Of a stretch of 12,250 nt of DNA, positions 1 to 6,523 are shown one piece after another (the first letter of the stretch is position 1; each line of letters begins with the position of its first letter). Below the pieces are notes generated by a model. The model was not told the origin of the DNA. It did not search any database and worked only from the letters and a program-made list of their open reading frames with translations. The stretch comes from JADHUC01 sp964617665 (GTDB lineage Bacteria > Planctomycetota > Planctomycetia > Pirellulales > Pirellulaceae): the NCBI GenBank assembly GCA_964617665.1, contig CAZUAH010000421.1, positions 1 through 12,250 on the forward strand, read 5' to 3'. The translations under genes were made by a program, and so were the position numbers.

Positions 1-8
1 CCGAAACC

Positions 9-45
9 CCGGGGCTTCCCTCGCTGACGCTCAGTCCAGCCCCGG
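9..45. repeat. Small hairpin-forming repeat at the left edge
   Basis: An 8-bp perfect stem (CCGGGGCT at 9-16, AGCCCCGG at 38-45) encloses a loop that contains a smaller stem (CTGA at 24-27, TCAG at 31-34). It lies just past the 3' end of the minus-strand SPFH gene, so it could act as a transcription terminator for that gene, but there is no following T-run on the minus strand. It resembles the other GC-rich intergenic palindromes of this window. The element may extend beyond the left edge. Confidence 0.4.
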
Positions 46-80
46 CCACCCGACCGCCACGGCCCAGTGGGTTCAAGATC

Positions 81-91
81 AATCCGGGCTA
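81..91. repeat. Copy of the AATCCGGGCTA repeat end, overlapping the SPFH stop codon
   Basis: The 11-mer AATCCGGGCTA occurs here and again at 11193-11203, where it is the right end of a palindromic element. On the minus strand the TAG stop codon of the SPFH gene (89-91) is the first three bases of this motif. This suggests a repeat end inserted at the 3' end of the gene and now supplies its stop. With only 11 matching bases, chance is possible. Confidence 0.35.
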
Positions 92-1510
92 AAACTGGTC
101 GCCGCCGCCTAGTTTCTCCTCGACTTTGTCAGCTTGCCAGGCTACGGCTGTCATTACGCGCGTCACCTCAAGCGGATCCGCGGTGTCCGCCAACTGGTTG
201 GCTTGCACGACCACCATCTCGCCTGAGCCGGTATTCTGGACGGCAAATGCGCCATGCACCATTTTCATGTTATAGCGCAACAGTGCCATGGCGTTCTTCT
301 CCGAGGCTGGTCCGCAGATCGAGGTGTAGGCCAGCACGTTGTGTCCTTCCTCGTCTTTGCCGTCGAAGTCGACCGTGACCGTCTGCTTGCGTAACGCACC
401 GATTGGCACCCTGACATGCCAGACGTTCCCGGCTTCCTGGATTTGCCAGCCCGCGGATTCGACGACTGATCGCACAATCTGTTTCGGATCCGTCGCAGCG
501 GCCGCCGCTGGCGCGAGATCACCGAAGTCCATTCCACCTGCCCCGCCTGCAGCCGCACCAGCCGCCGCGCCGGCTGCTGCTGCACCCGCGGCTGGAGCTC
601 CGGGAGCAGGCGTCTGTGGTGCTGCGGGCGCGCCTTGTTGCGGCATCATCGGATTCTGGCCGCCACCCATGGCCTGCTGGATCATGCCGGGCATCATCAT
701 GCCGAAGCCGGCGCCCATGCCCATGCCCATTGCACCGCCGCCAACGCCCGAGCCGGATTGCTCGGCCATCTTTTGCATGCTGTTCGCGGCTTGGTACATG
801 GTGAAGGCCTGCAAATCGCCGATTGCGCCCATGCTGCTGCGGGCGTCAATCGCCTTTTGGACTTCTTCCGGCGGCGTGATGGCATTGATGAAGAAGTCGG
901 CCATTTCCAGACCGTATTTGCCGAATTCGTCACCCAACTTCGCCCGAGTACCGGCAGCAATTTCTTCGAACTTGGCCGGCAGATCCAGCATAGACACCTG
1001 CATCGTGCCGAGCAGGTCGGTCAGACGAGATACGATCAGGTCCTTGAGGAAGGACGATATCTCGTCGGTCGTGTACTTGCCCTGTGTGCCGACAAGCGTA
1101 TTGATCAGCGTTGCCGAATCGGTCACTCGGAACGAGAACTTGCCAAAGCTGCGCAGCCGCACGATGCCAAAGTCCTTGTCCCGAACCGTGATCGGCTGCC
1201 GCGTGCCCCACTTCTGATCCAGGAATGTTTGCTTGCCGACATAATACACTTGGGCCGTGAAAGGCGATTTCTGCCACGGAATCGTCAGAATACGGGTCAG
1301 GATGGGGACATTGGCGGTGGTCAGCGTATAGCGTCCCGGACCAAACGTATCCATTGCCTTGCCGTCCCTGAAGAAAACGGCTTCCTGGCTCTCCTGGACG
1401 ATCAATTGCGCGCCATATTTTATGTCCGCGGAACCCTCGGGGGGGATGCGGTGGACGATGGAACGGTTCGATTGGTCGAAGTACTCGAGGACTTCCAGGC
1501 GGATTCCCAT
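89..1510 (-). CDS. SPFH/Band 7 (stomatin-prohibitin-like) protein, YdjI-like, with a Gly/Ala/Met-rich linker and C-terminal YbjN/CesT-like domain
   Basis: The product is 473 residues. Residues 1 to about 245 match the SPFH (Band 7) fold of the YdjI/COG4260 type: an early 'IVQESQEAVFFRDGK' strand pair, the 'FGPGRYTL' turn, and the long helical stretch ending in 'ITPPEEVQKAIDARSSMG'. Residues about 250-340 are a low-complexity linker, first Gly/Met-rich, then Pro/Ala-rich. Residues about 341-473 form a compact alpha/beta domain that looks like the YbjN or type III chaperone-like fold (inference from pattern, not a search). YdjI-type relatives usually end in zinc ribbons; here the tail has only one Cys, so none is present. 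No signal peptide or membrane helix is visible, suggesting a peripheral or cytosolic scaffold. The reading frame is open upstream to 1672, but ATG at 1510 is preferred because GAAGGAAG (1518-1525) sits 7 nt before it and the SPFH homology starts there. Role unknown; membrane stress scaffolding is the family guess. Confidence 0.88.
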   Translation of the reverse strand: MGIRLEVLEYFDQSNRSIVHRIPPEGSADIKYGAQLIVQESQEAVFFRDGKAMDTFGPGRYTLTTANVPILTRILTIPWQKSPFTAQVYYVGKQTFLDQKWGTRQPITVRDKDFGIVRLRSFGKFSFRVTDSATLINTLVGTQGKYTTDEISSFLKDLIVSRLTDLLGTMQVSMLDLPAKFEEIAAGTRAKLGDEFGKYGLEMADFFINAITPPEEVQKAIDARSSMGAIGDLQAFTMYQAANSMQKMAEQSGSGVGGGAMGMGMGAGFGMMMPGMIQQAMGGGQNPMMPQQGAPAAPQTPAPGAPAAGAAAAGAAAGAAAGGAGGMDFGDLAPAAAAATDPKQIVRSVVESAGWQIQEAGNVWHVRVPIGALRKQTVTVDFDGKDEEGHNVLAYTSICGPASEKNAMALLRYNMKMVHGAFAVQNTGSGEMVVVQANQLADTADPLEVTRVMTAVAWQADKVEEKLGGGDQF

Positions 1511-1652
1511 GTCAAAGCTTCCTTCGGCTGGTGACGACTGCAGAGTGCAAACCTGTAATGATTCTACGAATTCATGCCGAAAACGCCAACGACAGTCATC
1601 GGATTCTTGGTGTCTGGTGTGGCAACCAAGAAATTCGGGATAAGATGGCGGA

Positions 1653-3746
1653 ATGAGTGACGATGGCGGCAAATCTGCAAGAGAACGTCTGGCGACGCCG
1701 GTTCAATTCATCAAAGGCGTGGGACCCCAGCGAGCGGAACTGCTGGATCGCATGGGCCTGCGCACTGCCAGCGACTTGCTGTTCTACTTCCCTCGCGACT
1801 ACTACGACGCCAGCCAACTCGTGGCGGTACACCAGCTTGTGGAGAATGAGCCCGCCAGCGTGTGTGGCGTGGTCCAGGAAGTTGACTTGCGAAACACTGG
1901 GCCGGGACGTTCATGGCTTGGTGTGCTGGTCAGGCAAGACGCCGAGTATCTGAGGGCCATGTGGTTCAACCAGCCTTGGATGCGTGATCGCGTGTCCGTG
2001 GGGGCTCGTGTCCTATTATCGGGCGCCCCGCGATTCAACGGCGGGCGTTGGGAGATGGTGCATCCGCGCGTTGAGTTGCTCGACGACGATCAGCAGCCGC
2101 CATCCGGCAGAATTCAGTCAGTCTATTCGCTGACCGAAGGCATCCGTCAGTGGCAGATGCGCCGGATCGTGGAAGGCGTTGCGGCGGAATACGGCGATTG
2201 CGTTCGTGAAGTATTCCCGGAGTCGTACCTCCTAGCACACAATCTTCGGCCCATATCCAACGCATTGCAGGAGATTCACGCTCCACACGACGCGGACAGC
2301 CTTGCCCTGACCCGTCGGCGATTTGTCTATCAGGAATTGTTGGTCCTGCAACTCGCACTTGCCATGCGCAGGCAGCAGTTGACCGATTGTGGCAATTCGG
2401 CATCGCTTCCCGCCACGGCCCAGATCGATGCACGCATTCGGCGGTTGTTCCCGTTTGAATTGACGGGGGCGCAGGATCAGGCCATTGCCGAGATTTCGGA
2501 GGATATGGCTCGATCGACGCCCATGAATCGTCTGCTGCAGGGGGACGTGGGAAGTGGCAAGACCGTGGTTGCCGAGTACGCCATGTTGTGTGCCGTGGCT
2601 CACGGCCATCAAGCGGCAATCATGGCACCGACCGAAGTATTGGCGCGTCAGCACGCGCGCACAATGGCCAGGGACCTGCGCGAGAGCCGCGTTCGAATCG
2701 CGTTGCTGACGGGATCGATGGGGGCTGCCGAACGGCGTGAGACGTTGGAACGGATCGCATCGGGGGATGTCGATCTGATCGTGGGCACACACGCTCTACT
2801 ACACGACGAAGTCGTACCGGCGAAACTCGGCCTGGTCGTGATTGACGAACAGCACAAGTTCGGCGTGCGCCAACGAGCGGCGCTGCGCGGGGCCGGTCCC
2901 GACCCTCATTACTTGGTGATGACGGCGACGCCGATCCCTCGCACCGTTTCGATGACGCTATTTGGCGACCTGGACGTATCCACCTTGCGCGAATCGCCGC
3001 CAGGGCGGGCCGTCGTCCACACGTACTTGGGCGAGGATGATCGGCGCGAGAAGTGGTGGGACTTCTTCCGCAAGAAGCTGCGCGAAGGGCGACAAGGCTT
3101 TGTGATTGCGCCGTTGGTCGAATCCGGGCAGGACGACGGAACAGCAAGTGTGCAGCAACTGTATGAGGCGTTGGCCAACGGCGAGTTGGAGGCGTTTCGG
3201 CTGGATCTGATACACGGCCGAATGAGTTCGGCCGACAAAGAGGCCGCCATGACGGCTTTCGGCCGGGCGGAAACACAGGTCCTGGTCGCCACATCGGTGG
3301 TAGAGGTTGGCATCGACGTTCCCAATGCCACCGTCATGACGATCGAAGGCGCCGAACGATTCGGCTTGGCCCAACTCCATCAGTTGCGAGGGCGGATTAG
3401 CCGTGGAACACACCCTGGATATCTGTGTGTCTTTGCGGAAACAAAGACAGACGAGGCCCGTCAACGATTGGATGCGTTCTGCAACACGAATGACGGTTTC
3501 GAGCTTGCCGAAATCGACTTCAAACTGCGCGGTCCGGGCGATCTTTTCGGTGCGCAACAGCACGGGTTGCCTGCGTTCAGGATCGCAGATCTTGTTCGTG
3601 ACGCGGAAGTTCTGGCCGAGGCCCGGAAGGATGCCCGGGAACTGGTGGCCGAGAATCCAGGGCTGTCGGATCCCGAATTCGCGCTACTGCGAGACATGGT
3701 CATTCGACGCTACGGCCACACGCTAGAGTTGGTCGACGTGGGGTAG
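1653..3746 (+). CDS. recG: ATP-dependent DNA helicase RecG
   Basis: RecG binds stalled replication forks and Holliday-type junctions in the nucleoid and drives fork regression and branch migration during recombinational repair. The 697 residues match the usual family length of about 690. The N-terminal region carries the wedge/OB-fold domain, opening with the helix-hairpin-helix-like 'FIKGVGPQRAELLDRMG' and 'LLFYFPRDYYD', which are characteristic. Helicase motifs are in order: Walker A GDVGSGKT (297-304), DEQH motif II (398-401) followed by KFGVRQR, motif III TATPIPRT (424-431), and motif VI QLRGRISRG (577-585). The C-terminal 'FELAEIDFKLRGPGDLFGAQQHG' region is the TRG-like hook specific to RecG. 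Motif VI normally reads QLRGRVGRG, so a Ser replaces a conserved Gly. The start ATG lies 142 bp from the divergent SPFH start; a strong Shine-Dalgarno is absent. The kinase gene follows after about 108 bp and could be co-transcribed. Confidence 0.97.
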   Translation: MSDDGGKSARERLATPVQFIKGVGPQRAELLDRMGLRTASDLLFYFPRDYYDASQLVAVHQLVENEPASVCGVVQEVDLRNTGPGRSWLGVLVRQDAEYLRAMWFNQPWMRDRVSVGARVLLSGAPRFNGGRWEMVHPRVELLDDDQQPPSGRIQSVYSLTEGIRQWQMRRIVEGVAAEYGDCVREVFPESYLLAHNLRPISNALQEIHAPHDADSLALTRRRFVYQELLVLQLALAMRRQQLTDCGNSASLPATAQIDARIRRLFPFELTGAQDQAIAEISEDMARSTPMNRLLQGDVGSGKTVVAEYAMLCAVAHGHQAAIMAPTEVLARQHARTMARDLRESRVRIALLTGSMGAAERRETLERIASGDVDLIVGTHALLHDEVVPAKLGLVVIDEQHKFGVRQRAALRGAGPDPHYLVMTATPIPRTVSMTLFGDLDVSTLRESPPGRAVVHTYLGEDDRREKWWDFFRKKLREGRQGFVIAPLVESGQDDGTASVQQLYEALANGELEAFRLDLIHGRMSSADKEAAMTAFGRAETQVLVATSVVEVGIDVPNATVMTIEGAERFGLAQLHQLRGRISRGTHPGYLCVFAETKTDEARQRLDAFCNTNDGFELAEIDFKLRGPGDLFGAQQHGLPAFRIADLVRDAEVLAEARKDARELVAENPGLSDPEFALLRDMVIRRYGHTLELVDVG

Positions 3747-3854
3747 GCGGCGGGGTGCTCACGTTGATTCGACGGGCAATGTCGAATAACATGAGAATCC
3801 ACGTCGTTGCTAACCCCTGACAGCCAAAGGAATTTGCGAGGAGTCATTGGCGAT

Positions 3855-5324
3855 ATGAAAGAACTGACAGCGGACGAAATCTCGCAGCGGATTCTCGATA
3901 TGCGGCTCTTGGACTCTCGCCAGTTGGATTCGGTGTGGACCGAGTTTGGAACGCGAGACGTTACCTACGAGGAGTTCAAGGACTGTATCCAGCGAAAGGA
4001 GCTGTTGACCAACTTCCAGTTGGACAAGATCGAGCGGGGGCACCGCGTGGGCTACTTCTACGGGCGATATCGCGCCTTGTACATCGCAGGCGTTGGCACT
4101 TTTGCGCGCGTTTTTCGCGCCGTGCACCCCGACAAGGAACGCGTTGTTGCCTGCAAAGTGCTGCGTAAACGCTATCGCGACAACGCCGAGCAGGTTGAGC
4201 TGTTTCTACGCGAAGCCCGCATGGGATTGCGACTTCGGCACACCAATATTGTCCGCGTTTACGAAGTTAGCGACGACATCAAGGCCCCCTATTTCGTCAT
4301 GGAATTCGTCGAGGGGCAGACTCTTCGCGAATTGATGAAGATGCGGAAGAAGCTGGACTTGGAGACAGCGCTGAAACTAATCACGGATATCGTCAACGGC
4401 TTGGATCACGCGAGCAAGGTTGGGATTACGCACCGCGACATGAAGTTGTCGAACGTCCTGGTAACGGCCAAAGGAGAGGCCAAGCTGGTGGACTTCGGGC
4501 TCGCTACCATCGCCGAGGCCGATGACAAGATAGCTGCTTCGCCGAATGCTCGATCGATCGACTACGTAGCGTTGGAACGGGGTACGGGCGTACGCAAGAA
4601 CGATCCACTGTCCGACATCTATTTTGCCGGCTGCATGCTCTACAACATGTTGTCCGGTGTTGCGCCGCTTCAGGATACAAAAGACCGTCTTGTCCGGATG
4701 AGTATCTCGCGTTTTCAGGAGATGGAACCGATCGGCAAACTCGAGCCGGACTTGCCCATTGGTATCGTGTCCATCATCAACAAGGCGATGTGTCTTAACC
4801 CCGAGGAACGGTATCAGGAACCGGCGATCATGCTGGCCGACCTGAAACGGGCCAAAGTCATCCTGGACAAGGGAGAGGACGAGGCTACGGACAGAAAGCC
4901 CGTAGCAGTCCAGACCGGTCCTGCACCTTCCAATCCCGACGAAGGAGCGGGGCGGACTCTGCTGTTCGTGGAATCGAACTCAGACATGCAAAATGTGTTG
5001 CGTGATAACTTGAAGAAACGTGGCTATCGCGTATTGATAACGAGCGATCCGGCCCGCGCGGTTCAGCGAGTGGAAGACGAAGCACGCTTGGCGGATTGCG
5101 TCATTATTTCGACGCAAGACCTGGGGGGCACTGCAGTGGCAGCGTTCAACCGCCTGGCGGAATCGGAGACGGCGTCGCAGGTGCCTGTCATTCTGCTTGT
5201 CGACAAGCGACAGAAGGCCCTTGCCGACGCAGCTCAGACGAACGAAAAGCACGTGCTGCTTTCGATGCCGCTGAAGATGAGAGAACTGCGGGTCACGCTG
5301 CTGAAGTTGGTTTCTCAGGAATGA
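3855..5324 (+). CDS. Ser/Thr protein kinase with C-terminal degenerate receiver-like domain
   Basis: Product of 489 residues. An N-terminal helical segment (about 1-60) ending in 'LLTNFQLDKIERGHRVGYF' resembles the segment preceding the kinase domain in many planctomycete kinases. The Hanks-type kinase domain has the glycine loop GVGTFARV (79-86), the ATP-binding Lys in ACKVL (K101), catalytic HRDMKLSN (193-200; D195, N200) and DFG (213-215), so catalysis looks intact. The APE motif reads ALE. No transmembrane helix follows, so it is probably cytosolic. Residues about 367-489 look like a response-regulator receiver fold, but the phosphoacceptor Asp after the third strand is Ser/Thr ('CVIISTQDLGG') and the conserved Lys before Pro is Met ('LLSMPLKMREL'), so this is a pseudo-receiver likely used for protein contacts. 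ATG 3855 is chosen because GAGGAG (3838-3843) precedes it; an in-frame TTG at 3807 would add 16 residues. Substrates are unknown. Confidence 0.9.
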   Translation: MKELTADEISQRILDMRLLDSRQLDSVWTEFGTRDVTYEEFKDCIQRKELLTNFQLDKIERGHRVGYFYGRYRALYIAGVGTFARVFRAVHPDKERVVACKVLRKRYRDNAEQVELFLREARMGLRLRHTNIVRVYEVSDDIKAPYFVMEFVEGQTLRELMKMRKKLDLETALKLITDIVNGLDHASKVGITHRDMKLSNVLVTAKGEAKLVDFGLATIAEADDKIAASPNARSIDYVALERGTGVRKNDPLSDIYFAGCMLYNMLSGVAPLQDTKDRLVRMSISRFQEMEPIGKLEPDLPIGIVSIINKAMCLNPEERYQEPAIMLADLKRAKVILDKGEDEATDRKPVAVQTGPAPSNPDEGAGRTLLFVESNSDMQNVLRDNLKKRGYRVLITSDPARAVQRVEDEARLADCVIISTQDLGGTAVAAFNRLAESETASQVPVILLVDKRQKALADAAQTNEKHVLLSMPLKMRELRVTLLKLVSQE

Positions 5325-5355
5325 TTTCGCAATGGCGTATTGATCGAGCGTCGTG

Positions 5356-5580
5356 CTAGTGGTCTGTCAACACTGAGTTTACTAATCAGCCGTTTTTGGG
5401 GGGTAACCCCGGGTTGGGCCCCCCCCCCCGGGGAGGCCCCCAAACCCGGAAGAAAACAANNNNNNNNNNGTCGGGGCGCGGGCCCGCGCGCCCCCCCGGC
5501 CCCCCCCCCCCCCCGCGGCCCCCCCCCCAAAAAACGGCTAATCTCTCCTACTGGTGAACTCTACATTGACAGACCACTAG
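5356..5580. repeat. Palindromic element with 15-bp perfect terminal inverted repeats, between convergent genes
   Basis: CTAGTGGTCTGTCAA at 5356-5370 is exactly inverted at 5566-5580. Inside these ends, AATCAGCCGTTTT (5384-5396) and AAAACGGCTAATCT (5531-5544) also face each other. The second is identical to 11102-11115 in another palindromic element. No transposase can be read inside. The form fits a miniature inverted-repeat element with no coding capacity. Each terminus begins with CTAG, so a TA-type target duplication is possible but not shown. The element sits between the 3' ends of the kinase and the glycosylase and could stop transcription from both sides. Its core is unreliable because of long C and G runs and an N gap. 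Confidence 0.7.
5460..5469. other. Assembly gap (10 Ns)
   Basis: Ten Ns interrupt the core of the palindromic element. The flanks on both sides, roughly 5397-5530, are runs of C and G that do not resemble any other part of the window. They look like poor reads extended into a strong hairpin. The true length and sequence here are unknown, so nothing should be inferred from bases 5397-5530. Confidence 0.95.
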
Positions 5581-5612
5581 GCCCAAAGAACGACTCTCGC
5601 GGCACAAAGTGA

Positions 5613-6347
5613 TCATTCGCCCGGAATCGGCAGCCCCATCTCGCGCATCAGCATCTTCATGTCTTCCCACGCGGCTCGTTTCATGTTTGCATAACGGAGC
5701 AGGTAAGCTGGGTGGTAGGTGGCAATGACACTGATACCCCGGAAGTCGTGAAATCGCCCGCGCAACTTCCCCAACGCCTGCGTGGTGTTTAGCAATGTCT
5801 GGGCAGCGACTGCGCCGAGACAGCAGATGAATTCGGGCTGAATGATCGCCAGCTGACGTTCGAAGTAGGCGCGGCAGTTGGCTACTTCCTCTGGCGCCGG
5901 AGTTCGGTTGCCGGGCGGTCGGCACTTCAGGACATTCAGTATGTAGACTTCATCCCGTCGCAATGTGCAGGCCGCAATGATCTTATTCAGCAATTGCCCT
6001 GCCGCACCGACAAACGGCTCGCCTTGACGGTCTTCGTCCGCTCCCGGTGCTTCGCCCATGAAGCATAGACGTGCCGTCGGATTGCCGACGCCGAATACGG
6101 TTTGGGTACGCGTCGACGCCAATTGGGCGCATTGGGTGCAAGTGGCGATTTCTTCGCGGAGTTGGTCCAGCGGATCGGCTGGCTGCTCAATCGTTGGTTG
6201 TTGCTCCGAGACGACCAACGGCTGCGTTTCCGGAATATTCCGAATAGTCGGCTTCGCGATTTGCGCGACGCCGCACCGTTGGAGCGACTCAAGCTTCTGG
6301 CGAATCAGCCGTCTCGCCCTCGTACCATGATCGTCCGGTGTACTCAT
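5613..6347 (-). CDS. udg: Uracil-DNA glycosylase, family 4 (UDGa type, [4Fe-4S])
   Basis: This enzyme removes uracil produced by cytosine deamination or misincorporation, starting base-excision repair. The 244-residue product has a variable, charged N-terminal extension of about 65 residues, then the family 4 core. Numbering from an upstream in-frame ATG at 6368 (subtract 7 for the chosen start), the sequence shows the four cluster cysteines (C77 and C80 in CTQC, C149 in KCRPPGNR, C165 in NCRAYF), motif 1 GEAPG (105-109), the uracil-contacting region GEPFVG (116-121) and the C-terminal motif HPAYLLR (199-205). All key residues expected of an active family 4 enzyme are there. The start at 6347 is chosen because AAGGAG lies 10 nt upstream; that site falls inside the coding part of the longer version. 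The gene is divergent from the HEAT-like protein and convergent with the kinase. Family 4 cores are usually around 200 residues, so the N-terminal extension accounts for the extra length. Confidence 0.95.
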   Translation of the reverse strand: MSTPDDHGTRARRLIRQKLESLQRCGVAQIAKPTIRNIPETQPLVVSEQQPTIEQPADPLDQLREEIATCTQCAQLASTRTQTVFGVGNPTARLCFMGEAPGADEDRQGEPFVGAAGQLLNKIIAACTLRRDEVYILNVLKCRPPGNRTPAPEEVANCRAYFERQLAIIQPEFICCLGAVAAQTLLNTTQALGKLRGRFHDFRGISVIATYHPAYLLRYANMKRAAWEDMKMLMREMGLPIPGE

Positions 6348-6523
6348 GCCTATCCGACTCCTTGCCATCTATTGGACGCCAAGTATAGGTGAAACACTGG
6401 CTTTGTGCACACGTGGCAGGTCCACGGCAGCCTAGTTTGGTCGCAACACAAACTTGACAAAGGATTTAGGTTGACAGATCTCACTCCGGACGAAATGATT
6501 TAGGAGGGGAGCTTTGACAGCAA

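Noticed and set aside
339..1217. A 292-codon plus-strand frame opposite the SPFH gene
   Set aside because: It is antisense to a well-supported gene, and its Ala/Pro/Met-rich composition mirrors the low-complexity linker on the other strand.
635..1534. A 299-codon plus-strand frame opposite the SPFH gene
   Set aside because: No domain, no ribosome site worth trusting, and it is an antisense shadow of the SPFH coding sequence.
1511..1672. N-terminal extension of 54 residues on the SPFH protein
   Set aside because: It lacks homology-like sequence, overlaps the start of recG, and the internal ATG at 1510 has a good GAAGGAAG site.
2232..2792. Minus-strand frame inside recG
   Set aside because: recG is unambiguous on the other strand across this whole stretch.
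5340..5612. A 90-codon frame through the homopolymer region and N gap
   Set aside because: The underlying bases are unreliable and the translation is Pro/Gly runs from C and G homopolymers.
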